In this document: piece after piece, positions 11,664-21,028 of the stretch
How the letters are laid out: each line of letters opens with the position of its first letter
Numbering within the stretch: the first letter of the stretch is position 1
Source of the DNA: Lodderomyces elongisporus
Taxonomy: Eukaryota; Ascomycota; Pichiomycetes; Serinales; Debaryomycetaceae
Assembly: GCF_030384665.1 (NCBI RefSeq)
Contig: NC_083673.1
Coordinates: forward strand, 1,001,501-1,065,500
DNA length: 64,000 nt
Direction of reading: 5' to 3'
Notes under the pieces: generated by a model
What the model was told of the DNA's origin: nothing
Database searches by the model: none
The model's input: only the letters and a program-made list of their open reading frames with translations
Made by a program: the position numbers and the translations under genes

Positions 11664-12194
11664 ATGACATCAGAGAAGCGACCTCGTGACAACAACGACA
11701 CCGACGTCGATACCAACACCACCAACACCACCAACACCACTACCCCCAGCAAAAAAATTAAATTGGATTTGAACAACCTCAAGCCATCCCACACACTATT
11801 CGTGAAAAACTTGGATAACAAAGCGAATAAACAATCCCTTGTGCACAATCTATACATACTTTTCTCAGCATTCGGAGATGTTATCTCAATTAAATTATAC
11901 AAGTGTTATGCATTCATAGCATTTGGCCTGGTGGAATCAGCAAAATTAGCATTACGGTCATTACAAGAGGAAGAATTTTTTGAGAGGCCGTTGAAGATTG
12001 GTTATGCTCTTAAAGAGTCGAAAGTAGTGGCAAATGCATTAAGCGGGGGAAAGAATCTAAATATGGATAAAGTTGAAACTGATAATGAAAATGGTGATCA
12101 AAATGGTGATCAAAATGGTGATCAAGAAGAAGCACAGGAGGAGGAAGAATTAGAAGTAGAAGAAGAAGAAGAAGTGTTACCACTGTATGAATGA
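11664..12194 (+). CDS. MSL1: U2B''/U1A-type RRM snRNP protein
   Basis: 176-residue protein with one RNA-recognition motif at about 46-130. The pattern SHTLFVKNL ... CYAFIAF ... ERPLKIGYA is that of the N-terminal RRM of the U1A/U2B'' family, which binds a U-snRNA stem-loop; in yeast the U2 member is Msl1. RNP1 is KCYAFIAF. The beta2-beta3 loop is shorter than in U1A, where a basic KMRGQ-like segment precedes RNP1. The C-terminus is unusual: three NGDQ repeats and then a Glu-rich tail, making the protein longer than S. cerevisiae Msl1 (111 residues). It is convergent with HEM14, 145 bp away. U2B'' is my preferred reading; a truncated U1A (Mud1) is the alternative. Confidence 0.7.
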   Translation: MTSEKRPRDNNDTDVDTNTTNTTNTTTPSKKIKLDLNNLKPSHTLFVKNLDNKANKQSLVHNLYILFSAFGDVISIKLYKCYAFIAFGLVESAKLALRSLQEEEFFERPLKIGYALKESKVVANALSGGKNLNMDKVETDNENGDQNGDQNGDQEEAQEEEELEVEEEEEVLPLYE

Positions 12195-12339
12195 CCGACT
12201 TAATTAGATGAACAGAAAAAAAGTGATCGAAATTGCTTCATAAAAATCGAAAAGATTGTTTTAGAAAAAGAAAGGGAAAAAATAGGGAAGGAAGATGAAG
12301 AATATTTCGAAAGATGAAAAGTTTTTATTATTCAATATT

Positions 12340-14001
12340 TCATTTCAATTGCAATGCGTCTACAAGTGAACTTTCCACACAATCAGGAACTCCAAGACCT
12401 CCAGCAAATACAGTACCTCCAAATGAAAGTTTATAATTCTCTTTGTTCAATATCTCAAGGACTTTTTCTTTGGTCTCTTGATAGCCAAGATTGTACTGAG
12501 GGATACATTGTGAATGTAAACTATAGCTTATTACCAAATCATTATCCTTGATTGTATCGATTTCCGTATCCCTTTTGCCTTCACTGATGGTAATAGCTTT
12601 AACATTCAACCTCGAAACATCAACCTTCAACTTTTCAGCTAAAACATCTTCAACAATTTTGAGATTCAACTTATTCGAAGGGATGCTCCAATGCGAGTAA
12701 TAGTGGCCACCCATCATTATTGTAATCTTGTTATATTTGTTGCGAACTGGTTTACTATCGTTAAAGAGACCTTGCACATGATTCTCAATGTCTGAATCGT
12801 AAATCGTGCCTAATAGAGCTTGTGGGTTGTTTGAAACATTGCGGTATCGTGGTCGTAAGAAACCAAAGCCCGGCTTTCCTTGCGGTATCAAGAGCAGCTC
12901 CCGTGTAAACAAGTTTGTCAAAAATATTGAGACATACTGAATAGAGTTTAGCTGTGGGACCAATGGGTTGTTTGCTGGTAAGGAGTTGGCCAAGCTATGG
13001 GTATTGATGGTGCTTCGTATATGATCAAACTTTTCTCCATTTACAAGTCCCGATACTGGATCGCATGATTCTATGGGTGCATTATACTTAATCACGGTAT
13101 TTGTATTTTGGATAAGGAATTGCGCTAAATGTCTGGGAAGAGCATCCATACCATCATGTAATTTGATCATTGGGTAATCTTTGAGCCGCGTCTGTAGCAG
13201 TAGTAAATTAGCATGCGGTGAAAGCAACTGTTCGTAGGTTTGCAATAGCTCCGAGAGTTTTTGTACTTTTTGTTTACTGTCTATTTCACCATCCTTTGTT
13301 GTACCATTAAGCTTGGGCTTGGGCTTTGTCTTCAGTTTAAGTATTTGTTGCAAAACATGCTTTACTATTGAGCCAGATTCATGTTCAATCTCTTTCAATG
13401 CAGGCAAAATACTCTTGATACTAAGTTTGCCAATATCACCTGCATACACTCCGTGCATTATTGCACTGGCAACGTTGTCCGTAATTATTGTACTTTTAAA
13501 CCTTCTCTTAAAAAATTGTTCAACAGTTTCATCTCCATTGTAGGGCTTGACAAAAGGTTCAAAAACAATTCCTCTGAGAAGATTCCAGTCGAAAGCCTTC
13601 ACCTGTTTTAAAAACTGGACTGTGCTTGCAATTGAGTTTGGCACTTGAACTATCTCGCCCTGGCTATCAGTAATATATTTTTTGTTAGCTGGACTTGATT
13701 TGTTAATCACCTCTACCTGATTCTTGAGGCCCAAGTTCTGCAAGATATCAATCATAAGTAAGCTTCCATCCTTAACTCCGCGTAGTGTTCTTGGACCCTT
13801 CTCAAGCATTATTTTCTCGCCGGTATCCTTGACGTGCAATGTTGGCGAAAACATCCATCCTCCCGGTCGTTGAGTCTTTTCATAGATTGTGAAATGTAAA
13901 TCTGGTCTTAACTTGCTCAAAAAATATGTAAATGTAAGACCCAGGATACCAGCTCCTAGTACAGCGACCTTTCCATCTTTCGGTAGTTTTGTTAATGTCA
14001 T
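12340..14001 (-). CDS. HEM14: Protoporphyrinogen oxidase
   Basis: 553-residue FAD enzyme that oxidises protoporphyrinogen IX to protoporphyrin IX, the penultimate step of haem synthesis, at the mitochondrial inner membrane. The N-terminus carries the dinucleotide-binding glycine motif (VAVLGAGILGL, about 12-22) followed by YEKTQRPGGW and EKGPRTLRG, typical of the PPOX family. The C-terminus again holds an FAD-contact region (FGGTVFAGGLGVPDCVES). Size is close to S. cerevisiae Hem14 (539). The start ATG sits directly on a TA microsatellite (14000-14020), which forms the immediate 5' leader. Confidence 0.95.
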   Translation of the reverse strand: MTLTKLPKDGKVAVLGAGILGLTFTYFLSKLRPDLHFTIYEKTQRPGGWMFSPTLHVKDTGEKIMLEKGPRTLRGVKDGSLLMIDILQNLGLKNQVEVINKSSPANKKYITDSQGEIVQVPNSIASTVQFLKQVKAFDWNLLRGIVFEPFVKPYNGDETVEQFFKRRFKSTIITDNVASAIMHGVYAGDIGKLSIKSILPALKEIEHESGSIVKHVLQQILKLKTKPKPKLNGTTKDGEIDSKQKVQKLSELLQTYEQLLSPHANLLLLQTRLKDYPMIKLHDGMDALPRHLAQFLIQNTNTVIKYNAPIESCDPVSGLVNGEKFDHIRSTINTHSLANSLPANNPLVPQLNSIQYVSIFLTNLFTRELLLIPQGKPGFGFLRPRYRNVSNNPQALLGTIYDSDIENHVQGLFNDSKPVRNKYNKITIMMGGHYYSHWSIPSNKLNLKIVEDVLAEKLKVDVSRLNVKAITISEGKRDTEIDTIKDNDLVISYSLHSQCIPQYNLGYQETKEKVLEILNKENYKLSFGGTVFAGGLGVPDCVESSLVDALQLK

Positions 14002-15663
14002 ATATATATATATATATATTTATATACAAAAGAAATGTTGTAAACTCAAATGGATTGTATTGTTGATAGTGGTAATAAGTGTTACACTATTGGATGTAAC
14101 AGAACTTAGTCACTTGGTCCTTTGATGTCAAGACTAGCTGCGAAAAAAAAGGGAATTGTATGAGCGTAGTTGAGGTATTATTCCCTTCTGTTGTCTTCTT
14201 AATCCAATGAGTCTAATTTGTCCTTATTTGTCTTTGTCTTTGCCTTTTTTTTTTTATGTATGTTTTTCTTTTTGCTTTGTTGCTGATTTTTATTTTTTTC
14301 GCAGCAAAAACAAACCAACAAAATCTAAAATCATACCACTTGGACCTTCCCTGCAAATGTTTCAGTACCCATCACTTTACAGCTTTTCAAAACAAAAATC
14401 AACTGAAGAAATAGAAAAATCAAGGTAAATGGCCAAAATTAAAAAAAAAAATTAATAAAAATTAATTGATTTAAAATTTAAGGTGTAAAGGTTTGGCGAC
14501 AATAGTTCTTTTAGTTTACGATAATTATTTTGTTTTTTTGTTTTTTTTGTTTTTCACTTTTATTTCATCATCAACATTTTTTTTTTTTTTTTTTTTTGCT
14601 TCAGATATTATTTTCACTCTAAAGACTTCGAAGTCCAAGTCATTTCTGTTTTTTGGTAAGATTCCCTCAAGTTATTAAGGAAGAAGCAATAGAGTTGATA
14701 GGTATGGACCATTCTCATGATCAAAAAGGAATAAGCAAAACCAATTGGTTTTCGCAAAATTATGTGGGTGAGTTTTTACCAATTAGGTTACATAACCCTT
14801 TACTCTTCTCCACCTTTCTTATTTTCCTCATCTCCCCATTTCATTCACCTCCCCACTCCACACATACACACACACACACATTGTGCTTCTTTTTCCTAAT
14901 CTAATTCTGCTATTCAATCAATCTTCTTCTTCTTCTTCTTCTTCTTCCTCTTCCTCCAGCTCCTCCAGCTCTTTCATCTTCCCCGCAATTCATGCGCTAC
15001 GTCAAAAGGAGAGCCAAAAAATTGTTAATAAAGATACTATTCATACTCCACTGTTGATGCCAAAGATTTACCGAGTTTCTTCTCAAGAATATATTACAAA
15101 CCATCTGTTTTTTATTTTCCATCTTTCAATTTTACCATACCAAAGAGGAATCAAGGTATAATTGATCCTTTCCCCTCAAAATGACCTTCCAGACAAGTCA
15201 GCTCCCATCAACAGACGTATGAGTTTAATCTGCCATTATCTCCGAAAGGAGATAAGCTCATTCCACCAGTTTCTTCCCCTCTTATATACTACTTTATCAT
15301 TACCTCACTCTACTCTACTCTACTCCACTTCACTTCACCCCACCTTTCTCTACCCCATCTTCTTCCCTACATATTAAACCCTTCCTTACTCCCCCCCTTT
15401 CTCCCCCCCTATTTCCCCACAAATTGAACTTGTACTCTAACCATATCACACCCTCTATTCCATACCTTGTATAGAATTCTTTATAAAATACCTCGATATT
15501 TCTCTTTAATCTTGTATTTACAATTGAGTCTATAAGTAACTTCTTTTCTTCTTCCACTTTCTATCACTATTCATCATCGTTTTCACCTTCTAATTTGCTT
15601 TCTTTTTCTTCATCTATTATTATTATTATTTTTTTTTTATTCTTTTTTTAATAAAGGGCCAAG
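14002..15663. other. Divergent promoter region HEM14 / alcohol dehydrogenase
   Basis: 1.66 kb. Contains a T21 run (14577-14597), a CTT/CTC run (14927-14970) and pyrimidine-rich leader DNA close to the ADH start. A perfect 8-bp inverted repeat with a GAAA loop lies at 15236-15255. Short stop-free stretches around 14653-14904 and 14970-15161 look partly protein-like but lack supported starts or homology I can recognise, so I do not call them genes. Confidence 0.5.
15236..15255. promoter_or_regulatory. Perfect inverted repeat, TTATCTCC-GAAA-GGAGATAA
   Basis: Eight-base arms are fully complementary around GAAA. As DNA it could be a dimeric transcription-factor site for the ADH gene, whose ATG is 408 bp away. 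As RNA it would be a stem closed by a GNRA tetraloop. Function is inferred only from symmetry and position. Confidence 0.5.
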
Positions 15664-16737
15664 ATGAACAGATTTAAAATCCCAACTACTCAAAAAGCAG
15701 TAATCTTTTCCACTCTAAATGGTCCACTCGAGTACAAGTCCATTCCCGTGCCCAAACCTGCGCCAAACCAGCTTCTCGTGAACATTCACTACTCGGGAGT
15801 TTGCCACTCTGACTTGCACGTCTACAAAGGTGAGTTTGGCAAGACTTTACCTAATCTCCCACTCGTAGGTGGCCACGAAGGTTCGGGAGTCGTTGTTGGA
15901 TTCGGCTCAAATGTCACAAACTGGCAAATCGGTGACCTTGCTGGTGTCAAACTCATTAATCACACGTGTGGTACCTGCGAGCATTGTCAGCAATCACAAG
16001 AGACTGCTTGCGCAGACTCTCGGCTCTCGGGTGTGCATATCAATGGCACATTCCAGCAATACTGCATCGTTGACGCCTTACAGGCAACAAAATTACCACG
16101 TGATATAAATCTACCTGCTGTGGGACCAATATTGTGTGCGGGCATAACGGTATACAAGGGCTTAAAAGCATCACTAGCGAAACCTGGTCAATGGGTCGTT
16201 ATTTCCGGTGCTGCAGGAGGATTGGGCTCGCTTGCCGTGCAGTATGCGAAAGCCTTAGGCTTGAGAGTTATTGCAATCGATGGTGGCGGTGAGCCGAACG
16301 AGAAGGAAAAGTTTGTTAAGGATTTAGGGGCAGAAGTATACATTGATTTCACAAAAAGTGCTGATGTCGTAAAGGAAGTTCACCAACATTCGGGAAGTGG
16401 CGGAGGCGCTCATGCAGCATTAAATGTCTCCACTTCTGAAGCTGCAATTCAACAAAGCATCAACTTTGTTAGATCTCGCGGCACAGTGGTGCTTATTGGT
16501 TTACCAGCAGAGGCCAAGATTAAAATACCAATATTGCCCACAGTATTGAGACAAATCACCGTGAAGGGTTCCTATGTGGGAACAAATTGGGATACTCATG
16601 AAGCAGTTGATTTCTTTGCAAGAGGTTTGATCAGATGTCCTATACAAATAGTTGGCTTGAGTGAGCTTGAAAGAGTTTTCAAATTAATGGAACAAGGTAA
16701 GATTATTGGTCGATATGTTGTTGATACATCCAAGTAA
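15664..16737 (+). CDS. Zinc-containing alcohol dehydrogenase, divergent
   Basis: 357-residue medium-chain dehydrogenase that interconverts alcohols and aldehydes with NAD(H). Catalytic zinc ligands are Cys47 (GVCHSD), His71 (GGHEG) and Cys158; structural zinc ligands are Cys102, 105, 108 and 116. The Rossmann glycine motif is [14 protein letters not shown] (182 onward), with Asp206 placed to bind the NAD ribose. The start ([15 protein letters not shown]) fits cytosolic yeast ADHs. Two residues that line the narrow ethanol pocket of yeast Adh1 (the Trp of LHAWHGDW and the Trp of AGIKW) are Tyr54 and Leu here, so a broader substrate range is plausible. It is convergent with TKL1. From memory, C. 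albicans ADH2 also neighbours TKL1, but the sequence is too divergent for me to give that name. Confidence 0.88.
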   Translation: MNRFKIPTTQKAVIFSTLNGPLEYKSIPVPKPAPNQLLVNIHYSGVCHSDLHVYKGEFGKTLPNLPLVGGHEGSGVVVGFGSNVTNWQIGDLAGVKLINHTCGTCEHCQQSQETACADSRLSGVHINGTFQQYCIVDALQATKLPRDINLPAVGPILCAGITVYKGLKASLAKPGQWVVISGAAGGLGSLAVQYAKALGLRVIAIDGGGEPNEKEKFVKDLGAEVYIDFTKSADVVKEVHQHSGSGGGAHAALNVSTSEAAIQQSINFVRSRGTVVLIGLPAEAKIKIPILPTVLRQITVKGSYVGTNWDTHEAVDFFARGLIRCPIQIVGLSELERVFKLMEQGKIIGRYVVDTSK

Positions 16738-16863
16738 AGTAGAATATCAAATACTCAACCATAATATGCACGATTTTAATATACTACGATACTTGATTAA
16801 ATAAATTTTGTTTTTGTTTTTGTTTTTTTGTTTTTTTGTTTTCATCTAAAAAAAATATATTAA

Positions 16864-16881
16864 TATATGTATGTATATGTA
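16864..16881. terminator. TATATGTA-type 3'-end element between ADH and TKL1
   Basis: Overlapping TATATGTATGTATATGTA sequence 127 bp past the ADH stop and 73 bp past the TKL1 stop. TAYRTA elements are the usual yeast efficiency elements for mRNA 3'-end formation, so it probably serves one or both convergent transcripts. Confidence 0.5.
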
Positions 16882-16953
16882 ATTTGGATGTATTGAATAT
16901 ATTGAAATATATTTAATACAAAACCTAAATACTATTCGTCAGTCTCTGAAAAT

Positions 16954-19011
16954 TTACTTCAATTCTTCAAAAGCAGTGTGGACTGGTGAGCCAACAACTT
17001 TACCCTTGTAGAATTGGATAGTCTTTTCAGCTCTCTCGGCAATACCTTCTGGAGTAAAGCCAAAGAACTTGTACAAATCAGCAGCCTTACCAGATGCACC
17101 GAATCTGTTCAAACCAAAGTGTTCGTGGGAGTATTTTGACCATCCAAAGGTTGACAATACTTCAACTGACATGATTGGAACGCCATCTGGCAAAATGCTC
17201 AATCTGTAGTCAATTGGTTGTTGGTCAAAAGTATGGAAGTCTGGAATAGAGACAACAGCAACTTTTTGGTTCTTCTCCTTAGCTAACAATTTAGCAGCAT
17301 CAATTGAGATTGAGACTTCAGAACCGGTAGACACAATGATGAGGTCTGGCTTACCGTCTTCAACTGGCCATACAGTGTAACCACCCTTCAATGCTTGCTC
17401 GATACTGGAGTTCTCCAAGTGTGGAACGTTTTGTCTGGTCAAGGCAATGACAGATGGATGGTCAACGGCTTCGATAGCAGCAATGTAAGCAGCAGAAACC
17501 TCATTACCATCAGCTGGTCTCCAAACTGACAAGTTTGGAATAGCTCTAAAGTGAGCCAAAGTCTCAATAGGTTGATGTGTTGGTCCATCTTCACCCAAAC
17601 CAATAGAGTCGTGGGTAGCAACCCAAATGACACCTTGGTGTGACAAAGCTGACAACCTCAAGGCACCAGCAGCATAAGAGACAAAGTTCAAAAAGGTACC
17701 ACCATATGTTCTAGAGTGAGCACCAAAAGTATCGATACCATTCATGATGGCACCCATACCGTGTTCTCTGACACCGTATCTGATGTATCTACCACCGTAG
17801 TTACCCAAGTTGGTTGATGGTGGTTGGAAATCAGTAGAAGCTTCTGGTCTGGTCAAGTTGGAACCGGTCAAATCAGCAGAACCACCAATCAATTCTGGGA
17901 GGACACCGTACAAGTAGTCCAAAACTCCTTCCGACAATTTTCTGGTGGCAAGAGCCTTGTCTTTAGCAGTAAAAGTTGGAATGTTGTCCTTCCATCCGTC
18001 TGGGAATTTACCTTCCAATCTTCTTTGCAAGTCAGCACCTTCCTTAGGGTATTTTTGTTTATACTCGTTAAACAATTTCTCCCAAGCTTGTTGTTCCTTC
18101 TTGTTTGATTCAACTTTTTCGGCAAAATAGTTGGCAACTTCGTCTGGGATGTAAAAGTTGGACTCTTCGTCAAAACCCCATGACTTCTTCAATTGCTTCA
18201 AGTCGTCAGCTTTCAATGGAGCACCGTGGACACCACCGGTACCGGCAGCTTTAGAACCGTAACCAATTGTGGTAACCAATCTGATCAAGACTGGTTTGTT
18301 CTTGATGGTCTTGGCTTCGTCAATGGCCTTGGAAATGGCATCGATATCGGTGTTAGCATCTGGAACTTCCAAAATGTGCCATCCGTAAGCTCTGTATCTT
18401 TCTGGGACATTTTCAGTGAATGCACAAGCAGTGTCACCGTCAATAGAGATTCTGTTGTCATCCCAAAAGGCAATCAAGTTGTCCAATTGCAAGTGACCAG
18501 CCAATGAGGAGGCTTCGGAAGAAACACCCTCCATCAAACAACCATCACCCATGAATGCGTAAACCTTTGAGTCGGAGATTGGAAAGTCTGGCTTGTTGTA
18601 GGTAGCAGCCAATTGCTTTTGAGCAATAGCCATACCAACAGCGTTTGAGATACCTTGACCCAATGGACCCGAGGTGACTTCGACACCTGGAGTGTCCAAT
18701 CTTTCTGGGTGACCTGGAGTCTTTGAGTTCAATTGTCTAAATTGTTTCAAGTCATCCACGGTCAAGTCGTAACCGTAAAGAACCAAAAGTGAGTAAAGCA
18801 AAGCACAAGCGTGACCATTGGACAAGACAAATCTATCTCTGTTGATCCATTTTGGGTCTTGTGGGTTAAACCTCATTTTTCTCCAAAGAGCGTGAGCAGC
18901 TGGAGCCAAACCCAATGGAGCACCTGGGTGACCGGATTGAGCAGCATTGACTTGGTCAACGGACAAACCTCTGATGGTGCTGACTGATAATTCGTCAATA
19001 GATGGAGCCAT
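16954..19011 (-). CDS. TKL1: Transketolase
   Basis: 685-residue thiamine-diphosphate enzyme of the non-oxidative pentose phosphate pathway that transfers two-carbon units between sugar phosphates. Evidence: SGHPGAPLG near residue 25, the TPP/metal motif GDGCLMEGVSSEA followed by DDNRIS, the family stretch GGSADLTGSN, YIRYGVREHGMGAI with the catalytic Glu, and DSIGLGEDGPTHQP. The start is the ATG of MAPSIDELS. An in-frame upstream ATG at 19140 would add 43 residues, but that extension is translated from an ATGT/AT microsatellite (MEIYIYIYTY...) and is not believable. Length agrees with S. cerevisiae Tkl1 (680). Two CACGTG boxes lie 1.6 kb upstream. Confidence 0.97.
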   Translation of the reverse strand: MAPSIDELSVSTIRGLSVDQVNAAQSGHPGAPLGLAPAAHALWRKMRFNPQDPKWINRDRFVLSNGHACALLYSLLVLYGYDLTVDDLKQFRQLNSKTPGHPERLDTPGVEVTSGPLGQGISNAVGMAIAQKQLAATYNKPDFPISDSKVYAFMGDGCLMEGVSSEASSLAGHLQLDNLIAFWDDNRISIDGDTACAFTENVPERYRAYGWHILEVPDANTDIDAISKAIDEAKTIKNKPVLIRLVTTIGYGSKAAGTGGVHGAPLKADDLKQLKKSWGFDEESNFYIPDEVANYFAEKVESNKKEQQAWEKLFNEYKQKYPKEGADLQRRLEGKFPDGWKDNIPTFTAKDKALATRKLSEGVLDYLYGVLPELIGGSADLTGSNLTRPEASTDFQPPSTNLGNYGGRYIRYGVREHGMGAIMNGIDTFGAHSRTYGGTFLNFVSYAAGALRLSALSHQGVIWVATHDSIGLGEDGPTHQPIETLAHFRAIPNLSVWRPADGNEVSAAYIAAIEAVDHPSVIALTRQNVPHLENSSIEQALKGGYTVWPVEDGKPDLIIVSTGSEVSISIDAAKLLAKEKNQKVAVVSIPDFHTFDQQPIDYRLSILPDGVPIMSVEVLSTFGWSKYSHEHFGLNRFGASGKAADLYKFFGFTPEGIAERAEKTIQFYKGKVVGSPVHTAFEELK

Positions 19012-19093
19012 TTTTTTTATGTTGTTGTGTGATATATAGCACTCGGTGTAGTTGATTGGGTATAAATTATTTTTTATTGAAATTGAGTATGGA

Positions 19094-19134
19094 TATATGT
19101 ATGTATGTATGTATGTATATATATATATATATAT
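19094..19134. repeat. ATGT/AT microsatellite upstream of TKL1
   Basis: TATG tetranucleotides run into pure AT dinucleotides within 125 bp of the TKL1 start. The same composite type (AT run joined to ATGT run) occurs at 33247-33304. Confidence 0.85.
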
Positions 19135-19380
19135 CTCCAAAATTCAATAAAAGGTTAATGTTAATGAAAAAAAGAAGGAGAAGAGAAGAAGAAAAAGAAG
19201 AAAAGAGAAGGGAAAAGGAGTGAAAGAAGGCAAAATGGAAGTAACGGGAAATATTTAGAGTAAAAGCGATCTCGCTGGAAAATTTCGATACTGGCCAAAG
19301 CAAAAATGAAATAAAATAAAATAAGTTATATATAAAAAAAAAATCATAGTTATTATTAATAAATTACAAGTTATTCAATT

Positions 19381-19381
19381 C

Positions 19382-19412
<31 letters not shown>

Positions 19413-19473
19413 AGACCCAAAATTTTAATACCCGCACAATCTAATGAGCAACTATGGGGGGGGGGGGGGGGGG
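19381..19473. repeat. C22 tract and G18 tract, self-complementary
   Basis: Twenty-two C at 19381-19402 and eighteen G at 19456-19473 on the same strand, separated by 53 bases. The two runs are complementary and could pair into an 18-bp G:C stem in single-stranded DNA or RNA. Alone they could form i-motif and G-quadruplex structures. They lie 370-462 bp upstream of the TKL1 ATG. Exact homopolymer lengths are prone to sequencing error. Confidence 0.8.
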
Positions 19474-19764
19474 AGAAATTAATATGAGTTTTTTGTAGGA
19501 AAAGACTGAAACAATTCTTTTGGTCATAGAGACTAACCAAGATTGTTACAACATGGATTGAAGAATATTTTTACTAGTTTCAGTTTCGGATTCCGATTTG
19601 TTTTCCTTTATTTCTCTCTTATTTTTTATCAATGGCCTCAACAGAATGGTTTTTTTTTAAAACACTTCCTTATGGTACAATACAGTATGGTACAGTACGA
19701 TAAAGTCCGATACAATTCAGTAAAATACAGTACAATACACTACTTATGAAGTCCGTGCCTTCGC

Positions 19765-20082
19765 TTAGCTACATGGCTGTTGGTAATGGAAACAAACATC
19801 AACCATTCCTTTTCCGTTCAAATATTGTATAGAGTCAGGATTGCTAATTAATTGTGTGTGTGCCGTAGCATAAGCAAAAGAGCAATTATAATGACGTAAA
19901 GAAACTTCTACTTGTAAATTTTTCTTTTCTTCTTCTTTCTCTACTTTTTTACTACCAACATCAGCACCAGCACCAGTACTAGTACCAGTACCAGTACCAT
20001 TTGCAACTTCTTGTCTTAGTTTTTTCTTCGCATATTAACTCATCGATTGCGCATAGCAAACATGATCAAACAGAGCCCACAT
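19765..20082 (-). pseudogene. Candidate small gene with one in-frame stop
   Basis: From ATG 20082 the frame runs 15 codons to an in-frame TAA (20037-20035), then stays open for 89 more codons to TAA at 19767-19765. The second part has protein-like composition: a basic start (YAKKKLRQEV), a GT/GA repeat coded by the CCAGTA hexamers, a KKVEKEEEKK segment, then a mixed, Cys/His/Tyr-containing tail ending FHYQQPCS. I recognise no family. It could be a pseudogene, a spliced 3' exon whose first exon I cannot find, or chance. It lies in the same orientation as its neighbours TKL1 and OPY2. Confidence 0.25.
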
Positions 20083-20592
20083 GGTCAACTAGGCAAATAA
20101 ACTTTGGGAACTAAAATTAAGGGTACAAAAGAAAATACAGTTTTTTAATTCTTTTCACGATAACAGACTGTTTCTAAAATACAATTATGGTGCTGTTGAA
20201 CCAATTCCACTAATGAATCCTCCTAGATCAATTGACCAATGAAATGAAAGAAACTGGGGGCGGGGGGGGAGGGGAGGAAGAGCGTGGCATACCAATACCC
20301 AATGTCTCCTCCGTATATTGAAAATAAAAAGTGTCTTCACCAAAAGATAAAAGAGCCCAAAATTTTTAAAAAAAAAAGTGAGTTTAACCTGCTATACATG
20401 TTCGGCAGTTTGTGCTCCTTTACCGCTTTTTCCTCTCTTTTTCCGTTTTCCTTTTTCCTCTTTCTCTTCAATACTCCCAACGGTTTTTCTTTCTTCGTTT
20501 TCATGTTTTCCGGTACAAATTTAAATTTTAAAGAGAGAGAGAGAGAGAGAGCAAAAAAAGAAGGTTATGGAAAGTCTATCCTTACAAGTGCA

Positions 20593-20643
20593 CACGTGAC
20601 ATTACCAATAAGCACCATTTTTAAACTAGCGTCAGTGCACGTG
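20593..20643. promoter_or_regulatory. Two CACGTG boxes
   Basis: CACGTG at 20593-20598 and again at 20638-20643, both followed by A. This is the core site of bHLH factors such as Cbf1 and Tye7; Tye7 controls carbohydrate metabolism genes in Candida. Position fits the far TKL1 promoter. Binding is inferred from the motif only. Confidence 0.5.
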
Positions 20644-21028
20644 ATTAACTTAATGGAATTATTGTTTGATTCACCAAATTATTTTGCAAAATAAATCTGA
20701 GAATCAGAAATCAGAGCTTTTTCCTTTCACCTTTTTCCTTTTGCTTAATTCCTTCTTCCATTTTAATTTTTTTTTAGCTTTGTTTTGGAATCTTCTTTTG
20801 CGTCTGCTTATACTCTCTTCAAGGAATAAATATAGAACAACCACCAAGAAAGAAAAAAAGAAAAAGAGATTTATATAAAAAATAGGGAAAAGGAACAACA
20901 ATAAAAAACAACCCTAAATTACAACTAACCAAAAAGGAATAAGTACATTACAGTGTCATCAATATACCTATCCAAAAGAAATATATTTGTTTTTCTCTTT
21001 TCTTGAAAAGTGAAAAATGTAAAAACAA

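Larger units (their letters stand above)
19012..21028. other. TKL1 upstream region
   Basis: 2 kb between TKL1 and OPY2, which share a strand, so all of it may be TKL1 promoter or a further minus-strand gene. From the TKL1 side it holds an ATGT/AT microsatellite, a C22 tract and a G18 tract, CCAGTA hexamers (19962-19998), a G-rich block (20256-20278), a GA repeat (about 20531-20551) and two CACGTG boxes. A protein-like minus-strand frame lies at 19765-20082. Confidence 0.55.

Noticed and set aside
14653..15161. Protein-like stretches upstream of ADH
   Set aside because: They lack ATG starts and end in CA, CTT or pyrimidine repeats; probably promoter and leader DNA.
20284..20694. 136-codon plus-strand frame upstream of TKL1
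   Set aside because: Phe/Leu/Ser-rich translation of pyrimidine tracts and a GA repeat; no domain and no conserved composition.
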